A program made the position numbers and the translations under genes. DNA of 64,000 bases from Actinopolyspora halophila DSM 43834 (GTDB lineage Bacteria; Actinomycetota; Actinomycetes; Mycobacteriales; Pseudonocardiaceae). Below the pieces are notes generated by a model, which did no database searches, was not told the origin of the DNA, and saw only the letters and a program-made list of their open reading frames with translations. The DNA lies in NCBI RefSeq assembly GCF_000371785.1, contig NZ_AQUI01000002.1, positions 1,715,276 to 1,779,275 of the forward strand, given 5' to 3'. Below, in pieces: positions 26,958 to 36,513 of the stretch (its first letter is position 1; every line of letters begins with the position of its first letter).

Positions 26958-27281
26958 ATGAGCGCCGAGGATCTCGAGAAGTACGAGACCGAGATGGAGC
27001 TGCAGCTCTACAAGGAGTATCGCGACATCGTCGGTCAGTTCACCTACGTGGTGGAGACCGAGCGGCGTTTCTACCTGGCCAACGGGGTGGACGTGCAGGT
27101 GCGCAACTCGGACACCGAGGTCTACTTCGAAGTGGCGATGTCGGATGCCTGGGTCTGGGACATGTACCGCCCGGCCCGGTTCGTCAAGAACGTGCGAGTG
27201 ATCACGTTCAAGGACGTCAACGTGGAGGAGCTCGACAAGCCCGAGTTGCGCCTTCCGGACAGCGGTCCCCCGTTCAACTGA
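26958..27281 (+). CDS. DUF2469 family protein
   Basis: Conserved actinobacterial protein of 107 residues with unknown function. It is highly acidic at the N-terminus (MSAEDLEKYETEMELQLYKE) and has the typical TERRFYLANGVDVQVRN and WDMYRPARFVKNVRV stretches. There is no signal peptide or membrane helix. It follows rnhB by 33 nt, a position kept in M. tuberculosis (Rv2901c, from memory), which suggests a role linked to the lepB-rnhB group. Confidence 0.93.
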   Translation: MSAEDLEKYETEMELQLYKEYRDIVGQFTYVVETERRFYLANGVDVQVRNSDTEVYFEVAMSDAWVWDMYRPARFVKNVRVITFKDVNVEELDKPELRLPDSGPPFN

Positions 27282-27308
27282 CCTGGGCCCTCCACCCCCG
27301 GGAACGCC

Positions 27309-27369
27309 CCCGTACGGCTTTTCCGCCGAGGCGGGCGATTGCGTGCCTTCGTTGCGTGAGCCGTACGGG
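27309..27369 (+). terminator. Long stem-loop between the DUF2469 gene and yraN
   Basis: A perfect 11-bp inverted repeat (CCCGTACGGCT at 27309-27319 and AGCCGTACGGG at 27359-27369) encloses 39 nt, which hold a small inner hairpin. It may end the lepB-rnhB transcript or protect its 3' end. I see nothing else in the 309-nt gap. Confidence 0.4.
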
Positions 27370-27590
27370 TCCCGCTCGTGCTCGCTCCCGGGGAACGTTC
27401 CCCCGCGCTGTTCCGGCGTGATTTCGCGCGTGCCCGTTGGGCCGTTCTCCTGCCGAAGCCCGACTCTCGCGCAGCACCGAGGTTGTCCACAACCGCTCGA
27501 TTCTTCCTCATATGGGTAGATCGACTCTGGTGCGGCGCTGACGGAGTGGGCAGTTTGGAGCCGTCGAATCCGATCGAGTTCGGAGGCTCC

Positions 27591-27992
27591 ATGATGTCGA
27601 AACCGATTACGGGCGCCCTGTCCGACGACGACACGCACGGTCGTAGGCACGCGCTCGGCAGAGCGGGGGAGCGGTTGGCTGCCGAGTATCTCCGGCAGCG
27701 GGGGCTGGTGGTGCTCGAACGCAACTGGACCTGCCCTCAGGGAGAGTTGGACATCGTCTGCACCGACGGGGAAAGCGTGGTGATCTGCGAGGTCAAAACG
27801 CGTTCGGGTGTCGATTACGGTTCACCGGTCGAGGCGGTCGGTCCACACAAGGTGCGCAAGTTGCGGGAACTGGCCACTGCTTGGCTACGAACCCGTGATG
27901 TGCACAACTGTCCGGTCCGCTTCGATGTGCTCTCCGTGCTGTGGCCACCGGGGGAGCCGGTTCGCATCGAGCATCACCGGGAGGTGTGCTGA
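27591..27992 (+). CDS. yraN: YraN family putative endonuclease (UPF0102)
   Basis: Predicted endonuclease-like protein of 133 residues. It contains the UPF0102 core: [19 protein letters not shown], then ERNWTC, then [21 protein letters not shown]. The Asp, Glu and Lys of the GELD...EVK pattern form a restriction-endonuclease-like active site. Adjacent ATGs at 27591 and 27594 are both possible; GGAGG lies 4 and 7 nt upstream. It leads the yraN-comM-dprA group, which is widely conserved and linked to DNA uptake or recombination. Confidence 0.9.
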   Translation: MMSKPITGALSDDDTHGRRHALGRAGERLAAEYLRQRGLVVLERNWTCPQGELDIVCTDGESVVICEVKTRSGVDYGSPVEAVGPHKVRKLRELATAWLRTRDVHNCPVRFDVLSVLWPPGEPVRIEHHREVC

Positions 27993-27993
27993 A

Positions 27994-29517
27994 GTGGGAT
28001 TGCGGACCACGCGTGCGATGGCCCTGTTCGGTGTGGACGGGGTGCTGGTGGAGATCGAGGCCGACGTCCGCTCCGGCGGGGTACCCAGTGTCCAGTTGCT
28101 CGGCTTGCCGGACGCTGCGCTGCAGGAGTCGAAGAACCGGGTGCGTGCCGCTGTGACGAACAGCGGGGAGTGCTGGCCGCAGTCCAACATCACGTTGGCG
28201 CTCTCCCCCGCGGCCCTGCCCAAGACGGGGACATCGTTCGACACGGCGTTGGCCATGGCAGTGCTGGCCGCTTCCGAGCGGGTTCCGTACAACCGGATCG
28301 ACGGAACGGTCTTCTTCGGGGAACTGGCGTTGGACGGACGTATTCGTTCGGTTCCCGGCCTGCTTCCCGGATTGCTGGCGGCCGTCGAGGGCGGAGCCGA
28401 ACGCGCCGTGGTGCCTGCGAGCGGGTTGGCCGAGGCGCGTTTGGTGGAGGGGATCGAAGTTCTGGGGGCCGAGCATCTCGGTGAAGTGGTTTCCTGGTCC
28501 CGCGGGCAGGAGGAACTGCTCCGGTGTCCGGAGGGAGGAACCGAAACCGAGTACGCGGACGGGGAGACACTCGACCTGGCCGACGTCAAGGGACAACCGG
28601 ATGCCCGGCGAGCACTCGAGATAGCCGCTGCCGGTGGGCACCATCTTCTGATGATCGGTCCACCGGGAACGGGGAAAACCATGCTGGCACGTCGCCTGTG
28701 CGGTCTGTTGCCCGAGCTCTCGGCGGACGAATCCCTGGAAACCACGGCGGTTCACTCCGTAGCGGGGGTACTCTCCGAGAACACCTCGCTCGTACGCAGA
28801 GCCCCATTCGTGGCTCCGCACCATTCGGTGTCGGTAGCGGGCCTCGTCGGAGGAGGTTCGGGCCTTGCCGGCCCGGGGGCGGTCAGCCGCGCTCACCGCG
28901 GTGTACTGCTCATCGACGAGGCCTGCGAGTTCGGGGCGCAACGGTTGGAGTCGCTGCGCACCGCTCTGGAGGAGGGTGAGGTGCGGCTTTCCAGGAGGGA
29001 CGGGACACTGCGGTACCCGGCACGCTTCCAACTGGTTCTGGCCACGAATCCCTGTCCGTGCGCTCCCGCACGGGAGTCCGACTGCCACTGCACGCCGCAC
29101 GCGCGCAGACGCTATCTCGGCAAGTTGTCGGGGCCGCTGCTCGATCGTACTGATCTGCGCGTTCGCATGCGTCCGTTGACGACGGTGGACCTGCACGTCG
29201 ATCACCAGCGGGAGTCCTCGGAGGAGGTTCGGGCCCGTGTACTCCGGGCTCGGGAGGCTGCCGCCGCGCGCTGGCGGGAACACGGTTGGCGGTCGAACTC
29301 CGAGGTTCCGGGGCCCGCGCTGCGGCGTGAGTTCGCCCTCCCGCGAGAGGTGACCGCCCTGCTGGACCGCGGGTTGGACACCGGAGCGTTGACCGCGCGG
29401 GGAGCTGATCGATGTCTGCGAGTGGCCTGGACGCTGAGCGATTTGGACGGAGCCGAGCGCCCTGACGCCGATCACGTGGCCACGGCTTTGCAGTTCAGGG
29501 AAAGGACGGTGGTATGA
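27994..29517 (+). CDS. comM: YifB family Mg chelatase-like AAA ATPase (ComM)
   Basis: Hexameric helicase-like ATPase that promotes branch migration during integration of single-stranded DNA in naturally transformable bacteria. From GTG 27994 it has 507 residues. The N-terminal domain starts GLRTTRAMALFGVDG. The AAA core has Walker A IGPPGTGKT near residue 226 and Walker B GVLLIDEACEF. A C-rich zinc-like loop (NPCPCAPARESDCHC) and a C-terminal Mg-chelatase domain follow. GGGAGG lies 9 nt upstream. It starts 1 nt after yraN and overlaps dprA by 4 nt, so the three genes are coupled. Confidence 0.94.
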   Translation: MGLRTTRAMALFGVDGVLVEIEADVRSGGVPSVQLLGLPDAALQESKNRVRAAVTNSGECWPQSNITLALSPAALPKTGTSFDTALAMAVLAASERVPYNRIDGTVFFGELALDGRIRSVPGLLPGLLAAVEGGAERAVVPASGLAEARLVEGIEVLGAEHLGEVVSWSRGQEELLRCPEGGTETEYADGETLDLADVKGQPDARRALEIAAAGGHHLLMIGPPGTGKTMLARRLCGLLPELSADESLETTAVHSVAGVLSENTSLVRRAPFVAPHHSVSVAGLVGGGSGLAGPGAVSRAHRGVLLIDEACEFGAQRLESLRTALEEGEVRLSRRDGTLRYPARFQLVLATNPCPCAPARESDCHCTPHARRRYLGKLSGPLLDRTDLRVRMRPLTTVDLHVDHQRESSEEVRARVLRAREAAAARWREHGWRSNSEVPGPALRREFALPREVTALLDRGLDTGALTARGADRCLRVAWTLSDLDGAERPDADHVATALQFRERTVV

Positions 29518-30659
29518 CCCCTTCGTCCGGTCCCGACGAGAAGGTGCTGCTCGCCAGGGCGTACCTGTCCGCTGTGGTGGAACCTCCTGCGCCCGCGCTG
29601 ATCCGGTTCGTCGAGGAACACGGTCCGGTATCGGCTGCCGATCTCGTGGCCGAGGGCGAAGTCCCCCGGGACGTGGCCGAGGAAGTGGAGGCACGACGTA
29701 CCCGTGTCTCGGGTGCGAGGCTGCTCGAACAGGCGCGACGCTGTGGGGCACGGCTGCTCGGGCCGGAGCACGGTGAATGGCCGGGTGCGCGTATGGCCGC
29801 GTTGGCCAGGGCGACGAACCTCGGGGTGGAGAAGCTCGTGGCACCTGTGGCGTTGTGGTGCCGTGGCGCGACCACCGAGGTCTTCACGGAGCCCTCCGTC
29901 GCGGTCGTGGGGGCTCGTGCGGCCACGGGTTACGGTGAGAACCTGGCCGCGGAACTCGGCTACGGACTCGGGGCCGCCGGAGTCGGTGTCATCTCCGGCG
30001 CGGCCTACGGGATCGACGGCGCGGCTCATCGGGGAGCGTTGGCCGGGGGCGGAGTCACGGTGGCCGTGCTCGCGTGCGGACCGGACAGGGACTATCCGGC
30101 GGGACACGCCCGGCTGCTCGGTGAGCTCGCCGAACGCGGCCTGGTCCTCAGCGAATACGCGCCGGGAACACCTCCGCGCAAGCATCGTTTTCTGGTTCGC
30201 AACCGATTGATCGCGGCCTTGGCCGCGGGCACCGTGGTCGTCGAGGCGGGACTGCGAAGCGGGGCGGCCAACACGGCAGCAACCACCGACAGTCTGGGGC
30301 AGCCGGTCATGGCGGTTCCGGGCCCTGTGAGCTCGGCGAATTCCGCGGGCTGTCACGAGTTGATCCGTTCGAGCGGCGGGATCCTGGTGACCGGTGTCAA
30401 CGAGGTGCTGGAAGCGGTTCTCGGGGTGGGGGACGCTCCCGAGGGAAAACACGGGATACCGCAGCGGTCGACGGACGGCCTCGACGGGATCGCCAAGCGA
30501 GTGTGCGATTCGCTTCACTTCGATCGAGCTCGTCATGTGGAACAACTCGTTCCCGAGACCGGCCTTCCCGAGCGGACGGTGCTCAGTTGCCTGACGGAAC
30601 TCGAAATGTCCGGTTTGGTCACGCTCGGGGACGAGGGATGGATACGATGCAAGCAGTGA
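29514..30659 (+). CDS. dprA: DNA-processing protein DprA
   Basis: Binds incoming single-stranded DNA and loads RecA during transformation; also present in bacteria not known to take up DNA. The 381-residue protein has the Rossmann-like core with VVGARAATGYGENLA, ISGAAYGIDGAAHRGAL, YPAGHARLL and FLVRNRLIAAL. GLRSGAANTAATTD follows, and then a C-terminal winged-helix-like region. It overlaps comM by 4 nt (ATGA). The whole yraN-comM-dprA set is intact, but no other competence gene is in the window. Confidence 0.95.
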   Translation: MTPSSGPDEKVLLARAYLSAVVEPPAPALIRFVEEHGPVSAADLVAEGEVPRDVAEEVEARRTRVSGARLLEQARRCGARLLGPEHGEWPGARMAALARATNLGVEKLVAPVALWCRGATTEVFTEPSVAVVGARAATGYGENLAAELGYGLGAAGVGVISGAAYGIDGAAHRGALAGGGVTVAVLACGPDRDYPAGHARLLGELAERGLVLSEYAPGTPPRKHRFLVRNRLIAALAAGTVVVEAGLRSGAANTAATTDSLGQPVMAVPGPVSSANSAGCHELIRSSGGILVTGVNEVLEAVLGVGDAPEGKHGIPQRSTDGLDGIAKRVCDSLHFDRARHVEQLVPETGLPERTVLSCLTELEMSGLVTLGDEGWIRCKQ

Positions 30660-30716
30660 TAAAACAAGCGCGTATCGTGGCGATGTGTTACTTGACCCCG
30701 GTGGAGCCACCCAGCA

Positions 30717-31706
30717 ATGTCACCTGGCATGAATCAGAAACGATCGGATCAATCGGAGCGACCGGACCTGCTCGCGGCGCGTGATCGGCTCTCGGAGGGG
30801 GCTGCGGCTGCGCTCGACCGGTTCGAGCGGTACCTGTGCTGGGAACGCGGCATGTCCGATCACACGGTGCGTGCTTATGTCGCCGATGCCGTGTCCCTGC
30901 TCGAACATCTCGCCGGTGACGCCGAAGTGGAGCACGGCATCGAGGAGATCGATATCGCACTGTTGCGTGCTTGGTTGGCCGTCGAGCACGAGCGCGGAAC
31001 CAGCAGGTCCACGCTCGCCCGTAGGGCGGCCTCGGCGCGGGCCTTCACCTGCTGGGCGCATGCCAGGGGGTTTTTGGCCACCGATCCCGGGCCACGACTC
31101 CGGATTCCGCGGAAGCAGCGCCAACTGCCTTCCGTGTTGCGCAGGGATCAGGCCGAGTCCGTGCTGCGCTCCTCCGAAGCGGGAGGCGAGCAGGAGGATC
31201 CGGTTCCCCTGCGCGATCACGCGGTGCTCGAGCTGCTCTATGCCACGGGAGTACGGGTTTCGGAGTTGTGCGGACTCGATCGCGGGGACGTCGACCACGA
31301 GCGTCTCGTGCTGCGAGTGGTGGGCAAGGGGGACAGGCAGCGAACAGTGCCTTTCGGCACGCCCGCGGATCGCGCGTTGCGACGCTGGTTGGAGAACGGG
31401 CGTTCGAGGCTGGAACGCTCCGGTTCGGGGGACGCCCTGTTCCTCGGTGCGCGAGGAGGGAGGTTGAACCCACGCAGCGCCCGGCGGATCGTGTACGAGT
31501 CCGTCGGCACCGTGCGGGATGCGACGAGGATCGGTCCGCACGGCTTACGGCATTCAGCCGCTACACACCTTCTGGAAGGTGGAGCCGATCTGCGTAGCGT
31601 CCAGGAGTTGCTCGGTCACGCTACGCTTTCAACGACGCAGCTCTACACTCACGTGACCGTCGAACGGTTGAAGGCGATCCATGAGCGAACCCACCCCCGT
31701 TCCTGA
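30717..31706 (+). CDS. xerC: Tyrosine recombinase XerC
   Basis: Site-specific recombinase that resolves chromosome dimers at dif. The 329-residue protein has an N-terminal SAM-like core-binding domain (about residues 29-115) and a catalytic domain. Arg is in YATGVRVSELCGL, Lys in VVGKGDRQR, His-x-x-Arg in HGLRHSAATHLLEGG, His in LLGHATLSTTQLYTHV, and the nucleophile Tyr in the same motif. All catalytic residues are present. ATG 30717 has GGAG 10 nt upstream. The gene is part of the conserved dprA-xerC neighbourhood, and its end may overlap the start of whiG. Confidence 0.93.
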   Translation: MSPGMNQKRSDQSERPDLLAARDRLSEGAAAALDRFERYLCWERGMSDHTVRAYVADAVSLLEHLAGDAEVEHGIEEIDIALLRAWLAVEHERGTSRSTLARRAASARAFTCWAHARGFLATDPGPRLRIPRKQRQLPSVLRRDQAESVLRSSEAGGEQEDPVPLRDHAVLELLYATGVRVSELCGLDRGDVDHERLVLRVVGKGDRQRTVPFGTPADRALRRWLENGRSRLERSGSGDALFLGARGGRLNPRSARRIVYESVGTVRDATRIGPHGLRHSAATHLLEGGADLRSVQELLGHATLSTTQLYTHVTVERLKAIHERTHPRS

Positions 31707-32664
31707 CGACGCCGGGGGCGAAGCCCGATCGGCGAGCGTACGGTCCGGCCCAGGACCGGGCATCGAGGCAGGAAAATCGGAACAGCGTTTCCGGAGCGGC
31801 GGATCCTCCAACGGGGGAGTTTCCAAGCTCGATCCGATGCTTCGGGGCGCACGCTGGCAGCAGAACGAGACCTCTTCGGAGTACTGTCCGGAGCGCGATG
31901 GTGAGGACGTCGAAGCCGGGATAGCCGCTCTGTGGCACGCCTTCGGCCAGAACCGTGATCAGAAGCTTCGTGACCGGTTGGTACTGCACTACGCGCCTCT
32001 GGTGAAATACGTGGCCGGACGCGTCGGAACAGGGCTGCCCGCCCACGTGGAGGTCTCCGACCTGATTCAGTCCGGGGTGTTCGGCCTTGTCGACGCGATC
32101 GAGAAGTTCGAACCGGAACGCGGTCTGAAGTTCGAGACCTACGCGATGCAGCGTATCCGCGGAGCGATACTCGACGATCTCCGTGCCCAGGACTGGGTGC
32201 CTCGTTCGGTACGTAGCCGAGCCCGTGACGTCGAACGCGCGCTGGAACGTCTGGAAGCCAAGTTGCAACGCACGGCCACCGACGCCGAACTGGCGTCGGA
32301 ACTGTCGCTGAGTACCGAGGAACTGCGGGAGCTCTTCGCGCAGCTGCAGATGACCAGCGTCGTCGCGCTGGACGATCTCATCGGCGTGGGACGTGGCACT
32401 GCCTCCCTGGCGGAGACGTTGCCGGACGATCGCGCCGAGGACCCGGTCAACACGCTCGTGAACAGGGACAGCAGGCGGCAACTGGCTGAGGCGGTGGAAC
32501 GTCTCAGCGACAGGGACCGCATCGTCGTGACGCTTTACTACTTCGAGAACCTGACGCTGGCGGAGATCGGCAAAGTGCTCGGTGTGACGGAGTCCCGAGT
32601 GTGCCAGCTGCACACGAGGGCCGTGCTGCGACTGCGCGGCAAGCTCACCGAAGCGAACCACTGA
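31681..32664 (+). CDS. whiG: RNA polymerase sigma factor of the WhiG/FliA family
   Basis: Sigma-28-type factor; in filamentous actinomycetes WhiG commits aerial hyphae to sporulation. Region 2 starts with LRDRLVLHYAPLVKYVAGRV and includes DAIEKFEPERGLKFETYA and DWVPRSVR. Region 3 follows. Region 4 has LSDRDRIVVTLYYFENLTLAEIGKVLGVTES. From ATG 31681 the product has 327 residues, about 50 more than typical WhiG. The extra N-terminus is Gly/Ser-rich, so ATG 31837 (275 residues) may be the true start. The first start overlaps xerC by 26 nt. A motility (FliA) role cannot be excluded, but no flagellar gene is near. Confidence 0.9.
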   Translation: MSEPTPVPDDAGGEARSASVRSGPGPGIEAGKSEQRFRSGGSSNGGVSKLDPMLRGARWQQNETSSEYCPERDGEDVEAGIAALWHAFGQNRDQKLRDRLVLHYAPLVKYVAGRVGTGLPAHVEVSDLIQSGVFGLVDAIEKFEPERGLKFETYAMQRIRGAILDDLRAQDWVPRSVRSRARDVERALERLEAKLQRTATDAELASELSLSTEELRELFAQLQMTSVVALDDLIGVGRGTASLAETLPDDRAEDPVNTLVNRDSRRQLAEAVERLSDRDRIVVTLYYFENLTLAEIGKVLGVTESRVCQLHTRAVLRLRGKLTEANH

Positions 32665-32671
32665 TTCGGCC

Positions 32672-33229
32672 TCACCAAGGCAGCAGGCGCGTCCCTCCCG
32701 CGGGTGATCCGAGCCGGTCCAACGGGTCGAGGTACTTCTCACCGCTGCGCAGTCCCCAGTGCAGACAGGTGTGCGGCGGAGTGCGTGCGCAGTCGGGATG
32801 CCCGCGCACGAGTATCCCGATGAGCTGGCCGCGCCGTACCTGCTGGCCCTCGGATACCTGAGGGCGGACCGGCTCGTAAGTCGTGCGCAGCCCGTTGTCG
32901 TGTTCGACGGAGACCACGGGACGGTCCACCACGACTCCGGCGTGGAGGACGGTGCCCGCTGCCGCGGCGCGGACGGGTCGCCCCTCGTGGCCGAGAAGAT
33001 CGACTCCCCGGTGCCCGGGTCCGTAGGGGGCGTTCGGCACGCGGAAGGGGGTCGTCACTTCGGTGTGAGTCGCCAACGGGGGCGACAGCACGAGAGGGGG
33101 TGGGGCCGTGGCTTTCGTGCCGGGTGATTCGGAGACACCTCCGGAGTGGGCCCGCCCGAGAAACTCGCCTCCCACGAGACCGCAGATCACCGTCGAAAGG
33201 GCAGTGAGCACGAGCACACGAGTACGCAT
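32672..33229 (-). CDS. M23 family metallopeptidase (LytM-like, exported)
   Basis: Exported zinc peptidase-like protein of 185 residues that may cut peptidoglycan cross-bridges. From ATG 33229 it begins with MRTRVLVLTALSTVICGL, a signal peptide or membrane anchor. A Pro-rich linker follows, then the LytM core: HRGVDLLGHEGRPVRAAAAG (His and Asp ligands), GLRTTYEPV and CLHWGLR (His-x-x-type ligand segment). It converges with whiG and diverges from rpsB. An M23 gene is found at the same place in M. tuberculosis (from memory). The H-x-H motif is read here as LHWGL, so one of the usual His ligands may be missing and catalysis is uncertain. Confidence 0.85.
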   Translation of the reverse strand: MRTRVLVLTALSTVICGLVGGEFLGRAHSGGVSESPGTKATAPPPLVLSPPLATHTEVTTPFRVPNAPYGPGHRGVDLLGHEGRPVRAAAAGTVLHAGVVVDRPVVSVEHDNGLRTTYEPVRPQVSEGQQVRRGQLIGILVRGHPDCARTPPHTCLHWGLRSGEKYLDPLDRLGSPAGGTRLLPW

Positions 33230-33341
33230 GTGGTCGACGGTGCTGTGGCGCTTCGTCGTGTGCCAGCCCCGAGCCCGCGCACGGTGGACAACCGGGGCGG
33301 CTGTGGAAATCGTTACCACGCTTCTGATGCCCGGGGCCGTG

Positions 33342-33357
33342 GAGTACACTCGTACTC
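33342..33357. promoter_or_regulatory. Inverted repeat with TACACT -10 box upstream of rpsB
   Basis: GAGTAC-ACTC-GTACTC is a perfect 6-bp inverted repeat, and it contains TACACT (33345-33350), a plausible -10 box toward rpsB. It lies about 380 nt before rpsB and about 110 nt from the divergent M23 gene. Nothing else in the 504-nt gap between them could be assigned. Confidence 0.35.
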
Positions 33358-33733
33358 GCGGCTCGTGGAGAGCGAGTCGACTTCGCGTGCGCGTATATCG
33401 ACCTGATCACGACGGTGCTCGGATGCCGTCCGGAGTTCGATCCGCCGGCGGCTCTCGTTCGGATCGGCACGGATCGTCCTGGGGCGGATCCGGGGCTTTT
33501 CCTCCGGTGCAGCCGCCGTCACGGCCGGTGACAACGGTCGTCCGGTGGGTTCTCGAGGGCAGTGGTGAATCGGTCGTACGGTTCCGTCAACGGTCCCGGG
33601 GTTCGTTCTGTTGGAGCTTCTTCGGGCGATGGTCCCGGCGCGTACCAGGGTGGTGGGTCACCCGATCCATCGCGGCAACCGAAATCGCGCGTCGAATCCC
33701 GGCGCGCCCGACATGTGAGGTGCGAACCAGGCT

Positions 33734-34570
33734 ATGGCCGTCGTCACCATGAAGCAGCTGCTCGACAGTGGCGTGCATTTCGGGCACCAGACCCGCCGCT
33801 GGAACCCGAAGATGAAGCGCTACATCTTCACCGAGCGCAACGGCATCTACATCATCGACCTGCAGAAGACCCTGTCCTACATCGACGGGGCCTACGACTT
33901 CGTCAAGCAGACTGTCGCCCACGGCGGAACCGTTCTCTTCGTGGGGACGAAGAAGCAGGCGCAGGAAGCCATCGCCGAGCAGGCGCAGCGGGTCGGCATG
34001 CCGTTCGTCAACCAGCGTTGGCTGGGTGGCATGCTCACCAACTTCCAGACCGTGCATCGCAGGCTGCAGCGTCTCAAGGAACTGGAGACGATGGAGCAGA
34101 CCGGCGGTTTCGAGGGTCGCACCAAGAAGGAGATCTTGATGCTGACCCGCGAGAAGGAGAAGCTGGAGCGGACCCTGGGCGGTATCCGCGACATGTCCAA
34201 GGTCCCGAGCGCGATCTGGATCGTGGACACCAAGAAGGAACACATCGCGGTCGGTGAGGCCAAGAAGCTGGGCATCCCGATCGTGGCGATCCTCGACACC
34301 AACTGCGACCCGGACGAGGTGGATTACCCCATCCCCGGCAACGACGACGCGATCCGGTCCGCAGCCATGCTGACCAGGGTGGTCGCCGATGGTGTCGCGG
34401 AGGGCCTGATGGCCCGCAGCGGACGCGGGGACAGCGCCGAGGCAGGCGAGGGCAAGCAGGAGAGCTCCGAGGAGCCCCTCGCCGAGTGGGAGAAGGAGCT
34501 GCTGACCGGTTCCGGTGAGTCGGAAGCGGCGACGAACTCCGAGGCGACTGAGCAACCCGCGCAGTCGTGA
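33734..34570 (+). CDS. rpsB: 30S ribosomal protein uS2
   Basis: Small-subunit ribosomal protein of 278 residues. It begins [19 protein letters not shown] and contains [31 protein letters not shown] and [13 protein letters not shown], all typical of uS2. The C-terminal 50 residues form a Glu/Ser/Ala-rich tail common in actinobacteria. It is followed 94 nt later by tsf, the usual pairing. The upstream gap is long, so a leader of several hundred nt is possible. Confidence 0.97.
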   Translation: MAVVTMKQLLDSGVHFGHQTRRWNPKMKRYIFTERNGIYIIDLQKTLSYIDGAYDFVKQTVAHGGTVLFVGTKKQAQEAIAEQAQRVGMPFVNQRWLGGMLTNFQTVHRRLQRLKELETMEQTGGFEGRTKKEILMLTREKEKLERTLGGIRDMSKVPSAIWIVDTKKEHIAVGEAKKLGIPIVAILDTNCDPDEVDYPIPGNDDAIRSAAMLTRVVADGVAEGLMARSGRGDSAEAGEGKQESSEEPLAEWEKELLTGSGESEAATNSEATEQPAQS

Positions 34571-34664
34571 TCTGTGAGGCGTGCTCGGGCACGGGATGCT
34601 CGGGCACGCCTCCTCCATTCCCATTTCCCCCGCCAGACATTCCAACGAGGATGGACGACGCACG

Positions 34665-35480
34665 ATGGCGAATTACAGTGCGGCCGACGTGAAGCGCCTT
34701 CGCGAAATCACCGGCTCCGGCATGATGGATTGCAAGAAGGCGCTCGAGGAGACCGAGGGCGACTTCGACAAGGCGATCGAGAACCTGCGCATCAAGGGTG
34801 CCAAGGACGTGGGCAAGCGTGCCGAGCGTTCCACGGCGGAAGGTCTGGTCGCAGGCGGCAACGGAGTGCTGCTCGAGCTGAACAGCGAGACCGACTTCGT
34901 GGCCAAGAACGAGGAGTTCGTCGAGCTCGCGGACAGGATCGTCGCCGCGGTCAAGGAAGTCAACTCCACCGACGTGGAGACCGTGAAGGAGTCCCCCCTC
35001 GGGGACAGCACGGTCGGCACCTCGATCCACGACCTCGCCGCGAAGATCGGCGAGAAGCTGGAGCTGCGCAGGATCAGCCTCTTCGACGGCCAGGTCACGA
35101 CCTACCTGCACCGGCGTGCCGCGGGATTGCCGCCCGCCGTGGGGGTGCAGGTCGAGTACACCGGCTCGGACGAGGAAGCCGCCCGCGGCGCCGCGATGCA
35201 GATCGCCGCCCTGAAGCCGCAGTACCTGTCCAAGGACGAAGTCCCCGAGGACATCGTCGCCAACGAGCGCAGGATCGCCGAGGAGACCGCCCGTTCCGAA
35301 GGCAAACCGGAACAGGCGATGCCCAAGATCATCGAGGGGCGGCTCAACGGTTTCTACAAGGACAACGTGCTGCTCGAGCAGCCCTCGGTGCAGGACAACA
35401 AGAGGACTGTCCGGGACCTGCTCGACGAGGCCGGCGTCAGCATCACCCGTTTCACGAGGTTCGAGGTCGGCCAGTCCTGA
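34665..35480 (+). CDS. tsf: Translation elongation factor Ts
   Basis: Guanine-nucleotide exchange factor that recycles EF-Tu-GDP. The 271-residue protein from ATG 34665 starts with the UBA-like domain ([20 protein letters not shown]). Next is the [15 protein letters not shown] core that inserts into EF-Tu, then the dimerisation domain with [16 protein letters not shown]. It closes with [22 protein letters not shown]. It forms the rpsB-tsf operon, which ends at the hairpin at 35594-35629. Confidence 0.97.
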   Translation: MANYSAADVKRLREITGSGMMDCKKALEETEGDFDKAIENLRIKGAKDVGKRAERSTAEGLVAGGNGVLLELNSETDFVAKNEEFVELADRIVAAVKEVNSTDVETVKESPLGDSTVGTSIHDLAAKIGEKLELRRISLFDGQVTTYLHRRAAGLPPAVGVQVEYTGSDEEAARGAAMQIAALKPQYLSKDEVPEDIVANERRIAEETARSEGKPEQAMPKIIEGRLNGFYKDNVLLEQPSVQDNKRTVRDLLDEAGVSITRFTRFEVGQS

Positions 35481-35593
35481 TCGTTCCGTGACGGATCCGC
35501 TCCAGCCTGCCGTGCACGCTGCGGATCCGGCAGCCAGGATGTGAACCGGAGCAACCCGGGTGTGTCCGGAGCGGTCCGCGAGAATCGATGTTC

Positions 35594-35629
35594 GCGCCCC
35601 GCCTTCGTCTACCGAGGGCGGGGCGCTTT
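35594..35629 (+). terminator. Terminator between tsf and pyrH
   Basis: A 10-bp perfect stem (35594-35603 with 35617-35626), extended by up to three inner pairs, is followed by TTT. It ends the rpsB-tsf transcript. Because it lies only 15 nt before pyrH, it could also attenuate read-through into pyrH. Confidence 0.75.
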
Positions 35630-35643
35630 CTCAGGAGGAACGA

Positions 35644-36393
35644 GTGACTGACGGCATATCCGTTGGGCAGACGGGTGAGAGCGGCTACCGGCGGGTGTTG
35701 CTCAAGCTCGGTGGTGAGATGTTCGGCGGCGGCAGCGTGGGAGTCGATCCCGACGTCGTCGGTACGATCGCGCGCCAACTCGCCGAGGTGGTCGCCAATG
35801 GAGTCGAGGTCGCGGTCGTCATCGGTGGTGGCAACTTCTTCCGCGGTGCGGAATTACAGCAGCGCGGCATGGAGCGGGCGCGTGGTGACTACATGGCGAT
35901 GCTGGGAACCACGATGAACTGCCTGGCCCTGCAGGACTTCCTGGAGCGCGAGCACGGGATCGACACCCGTGTGATGACCTCCATCAGCATGGGTCAGGTC
36001 GCCGAACCGTACATCCCGCGGCGTGCCAGTCGGCACCTGGAGAAGGGGCGGGTCGTGATCTTCGGTGCGGGGACGGGGATGCCGTACTTCTCCACCGACA
36101 CGGCGGCTGCCCAGCGGGCACTGGAGATCGGCGCGGAAGTCGTGCTGATGGCCAAAGGCGTGGACGGAGTTTACTCCGCGGATCCGAGAACCACTCCATC
36201 CGCGGAACTGTTCGAGAGCATCACGCATCGTGAGGTTCTGGAACGCGGTCTCAAAGTGGCCGATGCGACAGCGTTCAGCCTGTGCATGGACAATCACATG
36301 CGCATTCTGGTCTTCAATCTCCTCGAGGAAGGCAACATCGCGCGCGCTGCCAGCGGTGCGAAAATTGGGACGCTGGTCAGCACCCCCGGGTAA
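35644..36393 (+). CDS. pyrH: UMP kinase
   Basis: Hexameric kinase converting UMP to UDP in pyrimidine synthesis, cytoplasmic. From GTG 35644 it has 249 residues and belongs to the amino-acid kinase fold. It has [14 protein letters not shown] at the phosphate site, then [14 protein letters not shown], then [27 protein letters not shown] and [10 protein letters not shown], for UMP binding and regulation, follow. AGGAGG at 35633-35638 with 5-nt spacing fixes the start. It is followed by frr after 120 nt. Confidence 0.97.
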   Translation: MTDGISVGQTGESGYRRVLLKLGGEMFGGGSVGVDPDVVGTIARQLAEVVANGVEVAVVIGGGNFFRGAELQQRGMERARGDYMAMLGTTMNCLALQDFLEREHGIDTRVMTSISMGQVAEPYIPRRASRHLEKGRVVIFGAGTGMPYFSTDTAAAQRALEIGAEVVLMAKGVDGVYSADPRTTPSAELFESITHREVLERGLKVADATAFSLCMDNHMRILVFNLLEEGNIARAASGAKIGTLVSTPG

Positions 36394-36513
36394 CGGACTG
36401 GCGGGGGTCGATTTGGGATCCTGTTCGTGAATTGGTCCGGTACTTGTCGGGCCGAGTGAGTACGACCTGTATCGACCGTCGGAGTCTGCCGGCCCCACAC
36501 CGAAGGAGCAGCC

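Noticed and set aside
31681-31706. 26-nt overlap of xerC and whiG as a translational coupling device
   Set aside because: The first 50 whiG residues are non-conserved, and ATG 31837 would give a normal-length WhiG with no overlap, so the overlap may not exist.
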